A stretch of 64,000 bases of DNA, taken from Ralstonia wenshanensis (GTDB taxonomy: Bacteria; Pseudomonadota; Gammaproteobacteria; Burkholderiales; Burkholderiaceae). Each line of letters opens with the position of its first letter. Positions within the stretch are counted from its first letter, which is position 1. Below, piece after piece: positions 39,816-50,106 of this stretch. The position numbers were made by a program, and so were the translations under genes. The notes beneath the pieces are model-generated. The model saw nothing but the letters and a program-made list of their open reading frames with translations, had not been told where the DNA came from and did not search any database. The DNA lies in contig NZ_CP076413.1 in NCBI RefSeq assembly GCF_021173085.1, forward strand, positions 1,922,001 to 1,986,000, in the 5' to 3' direction.

Positions 39816-41324
39816 ATGCAGACTATCGGGATTGTGGGCACCGGCGCCATGGGGCGCGGCATTGCGCAGATCGCGGCCCAGGCCGGTTTGCGCGTCAAAC
39901 TGTTCGACGCCAACCCGCAGGCCGTGGAAGCGGCGCGCACTGCACTGGCCGATACGCTCGCCAAGCTGGCCACCAAGGGCAAGATGACGGCGGAGGAAGC
40001 CGACGCCACCGTCGCGCGGCTCGTTCCTGCAGGCGCACTCACCGATCTGGCGGACTGCGATCTCGTGGTCGAGGCCATCGTCGAAAAGCTCGACGTCAAG
40101 CGCGACCTCTTCCGCCAGCTCGAAGACATTGTCCGCGCCGATGCGATCCTCGCGTCGAATACCTCATCGCTGTCGATCACGGCGATTGCCGCCACATGCA
40201 AGCACCCCGAACGCGTCGCGGGCTTTCACTTCTTCAACCCGGTGCCACTGATGAAGGTGGTCGAGGTGATCGACGGCCTGCGCAGCGCGCCCGCCACCGG
40301 CGACGCCCTGGCCGCACTGGCCAAGCGCATGGGGCACACGGCCGTGCGCTGCATCGACATGCCCGGCTTCATCGTCAACCACGCCGGGCGCGGCATGAAC
40401 ACCGAGGGCTTGCGCGCGGCCCAGGAGAGTGTGGCGGCGTATGCGGACATCGACGCCATCATGCGCGAGCAGGCCGGCTTCCGCATGGGGCCGTTCGAGT
40501 TGATGGACCTGACGGGGCTCGATGTTTCGCATCCGGTGATGGAATCGGTCTACCGACAGTTCTATGACGAGCCGCGCTATCGTCCGTCGCAGATCACGGC
40601 GGTGCGCTTTGCCGGCGGCATCCTGGGCCGCAAGACGGGCGAAGGTTTCTACCGCTATCCGGAAGGACAGAAGCAGGTTCCCGCTGAGGCGCCTGCACCG
40701 ACTGCGCGCCCATCTTCGGTGTGGATCAGCCGCGCGCATGACGCCGGCCACGCCGCAGCGCAGCGCCTCTTGCTCGATCTGGGCATCACGCCCGAAGGCG
40801 GTTCCAAACCGTCCGCCGATGCACTGATCATCGTCACGCCGCGAGGCCTGGATGCCACGGCCTGCGTGGCCGCCGAGGGGCTCGACGCACGCCGCACCGT
40901 GGCGCTCGACACGCTCTATCCGTTTGCCGCCACCAAGCGCCGCACGCTGATGACCACGCCCGCCACCGATGCGGCCTACCGAGATGCCGCACACGGCTTG
41001 CTGGCCTCCGACGGCGTGCCGGTTACGGTGATCCGCGATTCGGGTGGCTTTGTCGCGCAGCGCATCGTTGCGTGCATCGTCAACATCGCGTGCGACATCG
41101 CCCAGCAGCGCATTGCCACGCCCACGGACATCGATCTCGCCGTCACGCTGGGCCTCGGTTATCCGCAAGGGCCACTGGCACTCGGCGATACGCTCGGCAC
41201 GAACGCCATCCTTGAAGTCCTGCAGAACCTCTACGCGCTCTATGGGGACCCGCGTTATCGCCCGAGCCCGTGGTTGCTGCGCCGTGCCCGTCTGGGCATG
41301 TCGTTGCTTACGCCTGATGCCTGA
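39816..41324 (+). CDS. 3-hydroxyacyl-CoA dehydrogenase (PaaH/PaaC-like)
   Basis: A 502-residue stand-alone dehydrogenase. N-terminal NAD domain (IGIVGTGAMGRGIAQIA, residues 3-19), substrate signature FHFFNPVPLMKVVEV with the catalytic His, a first C-terminal domain (about 185-285) and a second 3HCDH C-domain (about 405-490, GFVAQRIVACIVN, LGLGYPQGPLALGD). This two-C-domain layout is that of PaaH/PaaC, which acts on 3-hydroxyadipyl-CoA or 3-hydroxybutyryl-CoA. The start at 39816 is set by the NAD fold. It is followed 32 bp later by an enoyl-CoA hydratase gene. Confidence 0.92.
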   Translation: MQTIGIVGTGAMGRGIAQIAAQAGLRVKLFDANPQAVEAARTALADTLAKLATKGKMTAEEADATVARLVPAGALTDLADCDLVVEAIVEKLDVKRDLFRQLEDIVRADAILASNTSSLSITAIAATCKHPERVAGFHFFNPVPLMKVVEVIDGLRSAPATGDALAALAKRMGHTAVRCIDMPGFIVNHAGRGMNTEGLRAAQESVAAYADIDAIMREQAGFRMGPFELMDLTGLDVSHPVMESVYRQFYDEPRYRPSQITAVRFAGGILGRKTGEGFYRYPEGQKQVPAEAPAPTARPSSVWISRAHDAGHAAAQRLLLDLGITPEGGSKPSADALIIVTPRGLDATACVAAEGLDARRTVALDTLYPFAATKRRTLMTTPATDAAYRDAAHGLLASDGVPVTVIRDSGGFVAQRIVACIVNIACDIAQQRIATPTDIDLAVTLGLGYPQGPLALGDTLGTNAILEVLQNLYALYGDPRYRPSPWLLRRARLGMSLLTPDA

Positions 41325-41356
41325 CGCCTGATTGCCGTTTACCCAACGAGGCCGCC

Positions 41357-42136
41357 ATGACCGCGCAATTGCTCTCCAAACGCATCGGCTCGACGCTGGT
41401 GCTGACGCTGTCCAACCCTGACGCGCGCAACGCGCTGGACCCGGTGATGTACACCGCGTCGATGGAAGCGCTGGACCGCGCCGCCAACGACAACGAGATC
41501 CGCGCTGTCATCTTCACGGGCGCCGGCAATGCCTTCTGCGCGGGCGGCAACCTGAACCGCCTGCTGGAAAACCGCAGCAAGCCGCGAAGCGTGCAGGAAG
41601 ACGGCATCGACGCGCTCAACCACTGGATCGAGACGATCCGCACGTTTCCCAAGCCGGTGATTGCCGCAGTGGAAGGCCCAGCGGCAGGCGCGGGTTTCTC
41701 ACTGGTGCTGGCGTGCGACTTTGCGATTGCCGCATCGGATGCGAAGTTCGTGATGGCGTATGTGAACGTCGCGCTCACCCCGGACGGCGGTGGCTCCTGG
41801 CACATCGCGCGCTTCCTGCCGCGCCCGCTGGCGAGCGAAATCATCATGCTCGGCAAGCCCGTTGGCGCGGAGCGGCTCGCGCACTTCGGCCTCATCAATG
41901 AGGTGGTCAAGCCCGGCGAGGCGCTGGACCAGGCATTGGCGCTGGCGGAAAAACTCGCCGCGCAATCCCCGCACGCGGTGGGTCGCATCAAGGGCCTGAT
42001 CGCCCACGCCGAAGACGCTTCGCTGCACGATCACCTCAAAGCCGAACAGCACAGCTTTGTCGAAGCCCTGCACCACGCCGACGGCAACGAAGGCATCTCC
42101 GCCTTCCTGCAAAAGCGCAAACCCCAATACCGCTAG
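41357..42136 (+). CDS. Enoyl-CoA hydratase/isomerase family protein
   Basis: A 259-residue crotonase. Oxyanion-hole motifs are GNAFCAGGNLNRLL and EGPAAGAGFSLVLACDFAIA; SDAKFVMAYVNVALTPDGGGSW is typical. It is probably a 2-enoyl-CoA hydratase working with the adjacent 3-hydroxyacyl-CoA dehydrogenase. It ends 12 bp before the histidine phosphatase gene. Confidence 0.92.
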   Translation: MTAQLLSKRIGSTLVLTLSNPDARNALDPVMYTASMEALDRAANDNEIRAVIFTGAGNAFCAGGNLNRLLENRSKPRSVQEDGIDALNHWIETIRTFPKPVIAAVEGPAAGAGFSLVLACDFAIAASDAKFVMAYVNVALTPDGGGSWHIARFLPRPLASEIIMLGKPVGAERLAHFGLINEVVKPGEALDQALALAEKLAAQSPHAVGRIKGLIAHAEDASLHDHLKAEQHSFVEALHHADGNEGISAFLQKRKPQYR

Positions 42137-42148
42137 TTTCAGGCTCGC

Positions 42149-42883
42149 ATGGTTCCCTTCCCGACACCCAACCGCCGCCGCGTCTACCTGATGCGTCATG
42201 GCGCGGTCACGTACTTCGACGACACCGGCCGCCCCGTTCCCTCACCCGAGGCCGTACCACTGAACGAACTCGGCCGCAGCCAAGCCACCGCAGCCGGCAA
42301 GATCTTCGCCGCCGAGAACATCGTCTTCGACCGCGTGATCGTCAGCGGCTTGCCGCGCACGGTAGAAACCGCGCAGCGGGTACTGGCCGAGATGCCCGCG
42401 ATGCAGGAACGCGGCATCGCGCTTGAAGAATGGCCCGAGCTGCAGGAAATCCGCGGCGGCAAGCTGGCGGAGATTCCCGAGCATGAACTCGCGCAAGCGT
42501 TCATCGGCGCGTTTGAAGGCACGGTGTCGGAAGACCGGCGCTTCCTCAACGGTGAGAGCATCGGCGAATTTCTTGACCGGGTGATTCCGCCAATCGCCCA
42601 GTTGCGCGCGCAAACCGACTGGGACACCGTACTGCTGGTGCTGCATGGCGGCACCAACCGCGCGATCCTCTCGCACGCCATCACCGGCGGCGAGCGCGTG
42701 TTCTTCGGCAGCCTGGCGCAGACCGCCGGCTGCATCAACGTGCTCGATGTTGGCGATGCCCCGACCGACTGGGTGCTGCGCATGAGCAATTTCTCGGCGC
42801 CCTCGCCCGCGCATGTCGGCTCGCGCCTGACGACGATGGAAGTGCTGCTGCAGCAGTACCTTCGCCATCGCCAACCGACCTGA
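42149..42883 (+). CDS. Histidine phosphatase family protein
   Basis: A 244-residue phosphoglycerate-mutase-like phosphatase. The catalytic RHG is in VYLMRHGAV; an ARG/SGLPRTVETAQ block and the second His in VLLVLHGGTNRAIL are present. It lies between the enoyl-CoA hydratase and APH-type kinase genes. In this context it may remove phosphate from a phosphorylated acyl intermediate, or act on an unrelated substrate; that is inference. Confidence 0.9.
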   Translation: MVPFPTPNRRRVYLMRHGAVTYFDDTGRPVPSPEAVPLNELGRSQATAAGKIFAAENIVFDRVIVSGLPRTVETAQRVLAEMPAMQERGIALEEWPELQEIRGGKLAEIPEHELAQAFIGAFEGTVSEDRRFLNGESIGEFLDRVIPPIAQLRAQTDWDTVLLVLHGGTNRAILSHAITGGERVFFGSLAQTAGCINVLDVGDAPTDWVLRMSNFSAPSPAHVGSRLTTMEVLLQQYLRHRQPT

Positions 42884-42921
42884 ACTTTCCTCGATACACA
42901 ACAAGATTCGGAGACACACCC

Positions 42922-44010
42922 ATGGCACAGACGGACCAGCAGGATTTCTCGGCCTTCGAGGGCACGCGCCCGGTAGCGGATCAGCAAAAGTTCGACATCG
43001 GCGCGCTCGAGGCGTGGATGCGCGAACACGTTGAAGGCTTTGCAGGCCCGCTCACGGTGGAGCAGTTCAAGGGCGGTCAGTCGAACCCGACGTTCAAGCT
43101 GATCACGCCGTCGCGCACCTACGTAATGCGCGCCAAGCCCGGCCCGAAGGCGAAGCTGCTGCCGTCCGCACACGCCATCGAACGCGAATACCGGGTGATG
43201 GATGCACTGGCGAAAACCGACGTCCCGGTCGCGAAAATGGTCGCACTGTGCGAAGACGAAGCCGTGATCGGCCGCGCCTTCTACATCATGGAATTCGTGC
43301 AGGGCCGCGTGCTGTGGGATCAGGCGCTGCCTGGCATGGAGCCTGCCGAGCGCACTGCCATCTATGACGAAATGAACCGCGTCATCTCTGCATTGCACAC
43401 GGTCGACTACGCGGCCATCGGCCTGGCCGACTACGGCAAACCCGGCAACTATTTCGCGCGCCAGATCGAGCGCTGGAGCAAGCAGTACAAGCTGTCGGAA
43501 ACCGAGTCGATTCCGGCCATGGACAACCTGATTGAATGGCTGCCCAAGCACGTGCCGCAGGAAGCCGAGGAAATCACCAGCATCGTTCACGGCGACTACC
43601 GGCTCGACAATCTGATCTTCCACCCGAGCGAGCCACGTGTGCTCGCCATCCTGGATTGGGAGCTGTCGACGCTCGGCCACCCGCTCGCTGATTTCAGCTA
43701 CCACTGCATGAGTTGGCACATCGAGCCGGGGCAGTTCCGCGGCGTCGCGGGTCTGGACTTTGCCGCACTGGGCATTCCCACAGAAGCCGAGTACATCCGC
43801 CAGTACGAGGAACGCACCGGCCGCCGCATCACGGGCGACTGGAACTTCTACCTCGCCTACAACATGTTCCGCATTGCCGGCATCCTGCAGGGGATCATGA
43901 AGCGCGTGGTGGACGGCACGGCGTCGTCGGCGCAGGCGATGGAAGCGGGCAAGCGCGCCCGCCCGATGGCCGAGCTGGGCTGGAAGTACGCCCAGCAGGC
44001 CGGCGCATGA
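42922..44010 (+). CDS. APH-fold phosphotransferase (ACAD10/11 kinase-domain type)
   Basis: A 362-residue aminoglycoside-phosphotransferase-fold kinase. The N-lobe has FKGGQSNPTFKL and a Lys in YVMRAKPGPKAKLLP; the catalytic loop is VHGDYRLDNLIFH and the metal Asp is in LAILDWELSTLGHPLAD. This signature is that of the kinase domain of ACAD10/ACAD11 and of LvaA, which phosphorylate the 4-hydroxyl of 4-hydroxyacyl-CoAs so that an acyl-CoA dehydrogenase partner can eliminate phosphate. A matching dehydrogenase is encoded at 47865-49127. Not an antibiotic-resistance enzyme by this signature. Confidence 0.87.
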   Translation: MAQTDQQDFSAFEGTRPVADQQKFDIGALEAWMREHVEGFAGPLTVEQFKGGQSNPTFKLITPSRTYVMRAKPGPKAKLLPSAHAIEREYRVMDALAKTDVPVAKMVALCEDEAVIGRAFYIMEFVQGRVLWDQALPGMEPAERTAIYDEMNRVISALHTVDYAAIGLADYGKPGNYFARQIERWSKQYKLSETESIPAMDNLIEWLPKHVPQEAEEITSIVHGDYRLDNLIFHPSEPRVLAILDWELSTLGHPLADFSYHCMSWHIEPGQFRGVAGLDFAALGIPTEAEYIRQYEERTGRRITGDWNFYLAYNMFRIAGILQGIMKRVVDGTASSAQAMEAGKRARPMAELGWKYAQQAGA

Positions 44011-44019
44011 TGTTGCGCC

Positions 44020-44439
44020 TCACTCCGTAGCGGGCTTCTCGTACTCGCGCGCCGCTTCCAGCGGACCGGACATTGGCGCTTCGAGCTCCAGCACCACCCC
44101 GCCCGGCAACTGCACGAAGATCTGTGCGGCAGGCCGGGCGGGGTGTTTTCTGACCTGGTGCGGCATACCGCTCTCGCGCACGGCGGCCAGCACATCGGCG
44201 GCGTCCTTCCCGGTGCGGAACGCGATATGCGAGAACACCAGCTCCGGCGTATCGCCCTCCTGCGTCACGAGATGGACCAGCGCGTCGTCGTTCTGGTACA
44301 GCCACGTTCCGGGAAACGGAAACGCCGGGCGCGGCCCCGGCTTCCAGCCGAGCACATCGGCGAAGAATTTCAGGATGGGCACATCTCCTGCCACGTGAAA
44401 GTTCACGTGGTCGAAGGTCCAATCGCTGTCGGATGTCAT
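44020..44439 (-). CDS. VOC (glyoxalase/bleomycin-resistance) superfamily protein
   Basis: A 139-residue protein with two vicinal-oxygen-chelate modules. Candidate metal residues are His in FDHVNFHV, His in VFSHIAFRTG and Glu in GVVLELEAP. Substrate unknown. It overlaps the upstream SDR gene by 4 bp (ATGA), so the two are probably translated together. Confidence 0.82.
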   Translation of the reverse strand: MTSDSDWTFDHVNFHVAGDVPILKFFADVLGWKPGPRPAFPFPGTWLYQNDDALVHLVTQEGDTPELVFSHIAFRTGKDAADVLAAVRESGMPHQVRKHPARPAAQIFVQLPGGVVLELEAPMSGPLEAAREYEKPATE

Positions 44440-45149
44440 AGCAAACCGCCTCCTTCAATGTCGATGATGGCGCCGGTCATGAAGCCGTTGATCATGGCCA
44501 GCAGGTAGCCTTGGGCGAGGTCTTCCGGCGTGCCGACACGGCCGACCGGCAAGCCGCTGCCGATGCGCGCGAGCATGGCCTGCCGATCGGCTGGCGCGCC
44601 CCACACTTCCGTATCGACCACGCCAGGGCTGATCACGTTGACACGGCGCGGTGCGAGTTCCTTCGCCAGATTCTTGGCGGCGGCTTCCACTGCAGCATTG
44701 ATCGAGCCACGCAGCAAGCCGGTCGCCGTCGCCTTGCGAGAAAGCAGGCCAGAGGTGAGCGTAATCGATGCGCGTTCCGCCAGATACGGCAACGCAGCCT
44801 GCACAGCCATCAAAGCGGCAAACAACTTGGTGCCGAAGGCCTGCTCAAGATCGGCACGCTGCAGCGAAGCAAACGGCGGCGGGCTCGTGCGCGAGCCGAT
44901 GGTGATGACAAGGTGATCGATCTTGCCGCTGGGCGACAACTGGGCCGCCTGCGCCAGCGCGCCCGCCAGCGATGCCGTGTCGTTCGCATCAACGGCAATG
45001 CCATGCACACCGTCCGCCGCTTTGGCCGAGCGCCCCAGCACCGTCACGCGCGCGCCCTCGGCTGCCGCCGCGCGTGCCACCGCCTGGCCAATACCGGCCG
45101 TGCCGCCCAACACCACCACCGACTTGTCCTGCAGAGTTTTTGAAGTCAT
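44436..45149 (-). CDS. Short-chain dehydrogenase-like protein lacking the YxxxK pair
   Basis: A 237-residue Rossmann protein with SVVVLGGTAGIGQAVA at the N-terminus and RRVNVISPGVVDTEVWG and GFMTGAIIDIEGGG near the end, typical of classical SDRs. The usual catalytic Ser is in TLTSGLLS, but at the positions of Tyr (+13) and Lys (+17) the sequence has Leu and Ile (TGLLRGSINAAVE). The protein may therefore be inactive as a classical SDR or use another mechanism. Start 45149 gives the conserved N-terminus. It is divergent from a LysR gene, the probable regulator. Confidence 0.85.
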   Translation of the reverse strand: MTSKTLQDKSVVVLGGTAGIGQAVARAAAAEGARVTVLGRSAKAADGVHGIAVDANDTASLAGALAQAAQLSPSGKIDHLVITIGSRTSPPPFASLQRADLEQAFGTKLFAALMAVQAALPYLAERASITLTSGLLSRKATATGLLRGSINAAVEAAAKNLAKELAPRRVNVISPGVVDTEVWGAPADRQAMLARIGSGLPVGRVGTPEDLAQGYLLAMINGFMTGAIIDIEGGGLL

Positions 45150-45206
45150 GCCAATGCTCCTTTGAGAAGAGAAAGAAAAAACCGTCAATCGATTGGGGCC
45201 ATTCTT

Positions 45207-45247
45207 TCATCAAACAAAAGCAAGATAATCTGGCTATGCTTTGATGA
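45207..45247. promoter_or_regulatory. Inverted repeat between the SDR and LysR genes
   Basis: TCATCAAA (45207-45214) and TTTGATGA (45240-45247) are exact 8-bp complements spaced by 25 bp in the 119-bp divergent promoter region. This is suitable as a pair of LysR-type regulator contacts for autoregulation and SDR-VOC control. Confidence 0.5.
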
Positions 45248-45268
45248 TTCTCCAAATCTGCTTTGACA

Positions 45269-46255
45269 ATGATCGCCCTCGACGACCTCCGCCTGCTGGT
45301 GCGCATTGCCGACGCCGGCAACCTTTCCGCCGCCGCGCGTCAGCTCGGCTGGCTGCCCGCCACCGCCAGCGCAGCGCTCAAGCGCGTGGAGACCGAACTC
45401 GGCGCCCGCTTATTCGAGCGCACCACGCGCAGCATGCGGCCGACCGAAGCCGGTCAGCGCTATCTGGGGTATGCAAGACAGGCGCTTGAGGCGCTGGACG
45501 AAGGTGCAGAAAGCCTGGGGCAGGATCGCACCGAGCTGTCTGGCCCCATCCGCATTGCAGCCACATCAGACCTGGGGCGACACATCCTGCGCCCATGGCT
45601 CGACGCGTTCTGCGATGAGCACCCCGGCGTGCGAGTCACGCTGGTGCTCGGTGACCGGCTGGCCGATCTGATGCGCGAAGACCTCGACTTCGCGCTGCGC
45701 TACGGGCATCTGCAGGATTCGGCACTCGTGCGGCGGCCGTTGGCGTCGCATCCACGCGTGATCGTGGGCGCGCCGTCGTACTTCAAGCAGCATGGCCGGC
45801 CCGCACACCCCAGCGACCTTGCCGACCACCGCTGCCTGATCCTCCTGCGCAACGGCGAGCCCGTCACGCGCTGGCAACTCACGCACGCCAGCGGCCCCGC
45901 CCCGATCGACGTGCGCGGCGATTTCCAATGCGACGATGGCGCCGTAGTGCGCGACTGGGCGATCGCAGGGCGTGGCCTGGCCTTCAAATCGTGGCTGGAT
46001 GTCGCGCAAGACGTAAGCGCCGGCCGGCTGGAGGTGGCATTGCCGGCATGGAGCCATGCACCCACGCCGCTGCAGCTTGTCGCCCTTGCGCGCCGCCATC
46101 GACCAGCACGGCTGACGGCGTGTGCGGATTTTCTTGCCGTGCGCTTTGCAGAGTTCAGCGCGCGTTACCCGTTCCCTTCGGCAAAGGCGGCAACAACATC
46201 GCCCAAGCCGGTCAAGTCAGCCAAAGCCAAGTCGGCCGTCACGGTGAATACGTAG
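45269..46255 (+). CDS. LysR family transcriptional regulator (divergent from SDR)
   Basis: A 328-residue LTTR. The HTH is at 1-60 (LRLLVRIADAGNLSAAARQLGWLPATASAAL-type sequence, in pieces ADAGNLSAAAR, FERTTRSMRPTEAG); an effector domain of the YafC/CrgA group follows (LSGPIRIAATSDLGRHI, GDRLADLMREDLDFALR, LVRRPLASHPRVIVGAP). An Ala/Lys-rich C-terminal tail (about 305-328) is unusual. ATG 45269 is preferred over a TTG at 45263. It likely controls the divergent SDR-VOC pair. Confidence 0.9.
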   Translation: MIALDDLRLLVRIADAGNLSAAARQLGWLPATASAALKRVETELGARLFERTTRSMRPTEAGQRYLGYARQALEALDEGAESLGQDRTELSGPIRIAATSDLGRHILRPWLDAFCDEHPGVRVTLVLGDRLADLMREDLDFALRYGHLQDSALVRRPLASHPRVIVGAPSYFKQHGRPAHPSDLADHRCLILLRNGEPVTRWQLTHASGPAPIDVRGDFQCDDGAVVRDWAIAGRGLAFKSWLDVAQDVSAGRLEVALPAWSHAPTPLQLVALARRHRPARLTACADFLAVRFAEFSARYPFPSAKAATTSPKPVKSAKAKSAVTVNT

Positions 46256-46307
46256 ACGTTCTTATTGGTTGCTGTGGCGGCGCTGATTGCGTCCGCTTTT
46301 GCGTTCG

Positions 46308-47252
46308 TCAACGCCCATCGGCGAATGCGGCCGCGGCATCGTCCAAGGCCACCTCCGCCATCGCGGCGAACACGTGGTCACGCAGCCAGCGGCTGGCGGC
46401 ATCCTGGTCGCTGTTGGTATGCCAGTACAGGTACAACTCAAGCGGCTGCACATTGAACGGCAGCGGCAGCATCACGTTGCCATACGGCTCGTTGGCGATG
46501 CGCGCATAGCGGATCGGCAACGTGGCGAGAAGGTCCGTGCAGCTCACCACGCGGCAGGCGGCCGGGTAATGCTGGCAACGCAACCGCACGCGCCGCTCGT
46601 GGCCGAGGCGGCGCAGCTCCACGTCTTCCAGACCGGCTCCACGGCGCCGCGACGACACATGCACGTGCTCGCACGCGAGGTAGCGCTCCAGCGTCAGCGG
46701 CTCATTTGCGATGGGATGGCCGGGGCGCGCCAGCACCACCATCGGATCGGTCAGCAGCGGCGCATGCCGGATGGCCGGGGACGCCGGCAGCAGAATGTCC
46801 GCCGCCGCGTCGATGGTGCCGGCCAGCAACTCGGTTTCCAGCTGCCGGCGGTCTCCGCGTACGGTGGTCACGTCGATGCGCGGCGCCTCCTTGGCGATGG
46901 CCGCCATGAGCGGCGGCAGCAACGTCGCTTCCAGCGCATCACGCATCGACAGCGTGAAGCGGCGCTCACTTGTGGCTGGGTCGAAGCGCGTGCCCTCGCG
47001 CAAGGTGCGTTCGAAGCCCTGCAGCGCCGTGCGCACCTCAGCGATGAGCGTACGCGCCAGCGGGGTCGGCACCATGCCTTGGCCGCGACGCTCGAACAGC
47101 GGGTCGTCAAACAACTCCCGCAATCGCCCCAGGGCATGGCTCACCGCGGGTTGCGTCAGATTGAGCGTGCGGGCGGCCGCGGTGATCCCGCCTTCCGTAT
47201 AGATGGCGTCGAAGACGACAAACAGGTTCAGATCGACGCGCGATATATGCAT
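46308..47252 (-). CDS. LysR family transcriptional regulator (divergent from thioesterase)
   Basis: A 314-residue LTTR of the NodD/PcaQ-like group: HTH in ITAAARTLNLTQPAVSHALGR, FERRGQGMVPTPLA, then an effector domain beginning near residue 90. Start 47252 (MHISRVDLNLFVVF) gives the typical N-terminus. It is divergent from the thioesterase and acyl-CoA dehydrogenase genes across a 93-bp gap, so it probably regulates them. Confidence 0.9.
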   Translation of the reverse strand: MHISRVDLNLFVVFDAIYTEGGITAAARTLNLTQPAVSHALGRLRELFDDPLFERRGQGMVPTPLARTLIAEVRTALQGFERTLREGTRFDPATSERRFTLSMRDALEATLLPPLMAAIAKEAPRIDVTTVRGDRRQLETELLAGTIDAAADILLPASPAIRHAPLLTDPMVVLARPGHPIANEPLTLERYLACEHVHVSSRRRGAGLEDVELRRLGHERRVRLRCQHYPAACRVVSCTDLLATLPIRYARIANEPYGNVMLPLPFNVQPLELYLYWHTNSDQDAASRWLRDHVFAAMAEVALDDAAAAFADGR

Positions 47253-47345
47253 GGCATTGATGGATCGCAATCTACGAAATTCATTTCTCTTATTGTAGGC
47301 GAAGGCTTATTCTGCGGACACCACTTGGGAGTTGCGCGACGCGCC

Positions 47346-47783
47346 ATGACCACCACCACCGATCTGTCCGTGCCGACGGGCTTTGACCTGCTGAACAAGC
47401 CGAGCCCTTTCCTGACGATGCTGGGGCCGGTCTATGCCCGAGGCATGGGGCCGACGATGGTGATGGGTTTCCACGTGCGGCATCACCACCTGAATCGGCG
47501 CGGCATCCTGCACGGTGGTGTGGTGGCATCGCTGGCCGATGCGGCGCTCGGTTATTGCCTGGCCGAGCCCGGCGAAGGCACCGGTGGCGCCTTGGCGATG
47601 TCTACCGCCAGCCTGACTGTGGATTTCATCGCCTCTGCCGAAGAAGGCGACTGGATCGAGATCACCCCGGAAGGGTTGCGCACGGGCAGCAAGCTGGCCT
47701 TTGCGCAGGCCCTCTTCCATCGCGGCGACCGGTTGATTGCGCGCGCGAGTGCCGTGTTTGCCGTGCTCGGCGGACGTATTTGA
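47346..47783 (+). CDS. PaaI-type hotdog-fold acyl-CoA thioesterase
   Basis: A 145-residue thioesterase. The HGGVVASLADAALG motif and TASLTVDFIASAEEGDW are characteristic of the PaaI/DUF4442 hotdog group; the catalytic acidic residue is the Asp in SLADAALG. It probably releases stalled acyl-CoA intermediates. The frame runs far upstream on the opposite strand of the LysR gene; the ATG at 47346 is the sensible start. It is followed 81 bp later by an acyl-CoA dehydrogenase gene. Confidence 0.88.
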   Translation: MTTTTDLSVPTGFDLLNKPSPFLTMLGPVYARGMGPTMVMGFHVRHHHLNRRGILHGGVVASLADAALGYCLAEPGEGTGGALAMSTASLTVDFIASAEEGDWIEITPEGLRTGSKLAFAQALFHRGDRLIARASAVFAVLGGRI

Positions 47784-47864
47784 CGTATGGCCGAGCCCGT
47801 CTGGTCTGAACTGAGTTGATGGTTGCCCGTTCGGGGCGCTTGTTCGATGTACTGAGGAGACACC

Positions 47865-49127
<1,263 letters not shown>

Positions 49128-49152
49128 CGCTGGCTACAACGATCACTCCTTG

Positions 49153-49178
49153 CCCCCGCGTTAAGCGGGGTTTTTTTT
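49153..49178 (+). terminator. Rho-independent terminator after the acyl-CoA dehydrogenase gene
   Basis: The stem CCCCGC/GCGGGG (49154-49159 with 49165-49170), 5-nt loop, then a T8 run. Confidence 0.92.
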
Positions 49179-49263
49179 GCCCGCACGGGCCGTCAGCGCG
49201 TTTTGACGTTCTGTGCTTGAATGACCGGCTCTCCCCTCTTTCCTGCTCAGGAGCACGCAAGTC

Positions 49264-49956
49264 ATGATCGACGTCTATAGCTGGGCCACGCCCAACGGGC
49301 ACAAGGTGCACATCATGCTGGAAGAATGCGGGCTGCCCTACCGCGTTCACGCCATCAACATCGGCGCAGGCGACCAGTTCAAACCCGACTTCCTCAAGAT
49401 CAGCCCCAACAACAAGATCCCGGCCATCGTCGATCAGGATGGCCCGGACGGCAAACCCATCTCGCTGTTCGAATCGGGCGCGATCCTGCTGTACCTCGCC
49501 GGCAAGACGGGCAAGTTCATGCCCGACGACGTGCGCGGCAAATACGAAGTGCTGCAGTGGCTGATGTTCCAGATGGGCGGTGTCGGCCCGATGCTCGGCC
49601 AGGCGCACCACTTCCGCATCTACGCACCCGAGAAGATCGAATACGCCATCAACCGCTATACGAACGAAGCCAAGCGTCTGTACGGCGTGATCGACAAGCG
49701 CCTGGGCGAATCGAAGTTCCTCGGTGGCGCGGACTACTCCATCGCTGACATTGCGACGTGGCCGTGGCTGCGCAGCTGGAAGAACCAGGGGATCGAGCTG
49801 TCGGATTACCCGAAGCTGCAGCGCTGGTTTGAAGCCATTGAAGAACGCCCGGCCGTGCAGCGCGCGGTGAAGGTGCTGGCCAGGGAACGACCGGCTGTGC
49901 AGGACGACAAGGCGAAGGAGATTCTCTTCGGGGCGACGCAGTACGAGCGGCGTTGA
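49264..49956 (+). CDS. Glutathione S-transferase, YfcG/YghU (Nu) type
   Basis: A 230-residue protein of the Nu-class group with GSH-dependent disulfide-bond oxidoreductase activity. The N-terminus IDVYSWATPNGHKVHIMLEE and the run SPNNKIPAIVD plus FESGAILLYLAGK are close to YfcG. The C-domain has YSIADIATWPWL. It is monocistronic, with a terminator 25 bp after its stop. Confidence 0.92.
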   Translation: MIDVYSWATPNGHKVHIMLEECGLPYRVHAINIGAGDQFKPDFLKISPNNKIPAIVDQDGPDGKPISLFESGAILLYLAGKTGKFMPDDVRGKYEVLQWLMFQMGGVGPMLGQAHHFRIYAPEKIEYAINRYTNEAKRLYGVIDKRLGESKFLGGADYSIADIATWPWLRSWKNQGIELSDYPKLQRWFEAIEERPAVQRAVKVLARERPAVQDDKAKEILFGATQYERR

Positions 49957-49980
49957 TTGCGCGTCTTCGCATCGGGGAAC

Positions 49981-50003
49981 AGGCCGCGTGATGCGGCCTT
50001 TTT
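49981..50003 (+). terminator. Rho-independent terminator after the YfcG-type gene
   Basis: The stem AGGCCGC/GCGGCCT (49981-49987 with 49993-49999), 5-nt loop and a T-run. The remaining ~100 bp up to the next gene shows nothing else. Confidence 0.88.
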
Positions 50004-50106
50004 CCTTTGGAAGCCCTCCTTGCCGGATAGCAGCGGATTCCTGCCGCTATGCCGCCCGGGCGGCTGGGCAGCGCAAAGCGTTCAGGCTAGAGCCAAGCGC
50101 GATGCA

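Noticed and set aside
42922-44010. Aminoglycoside resistance gene
   Set aside because: The APH fold is shared, but motifs and neighbours fit the ACAD10/11 kinase group.
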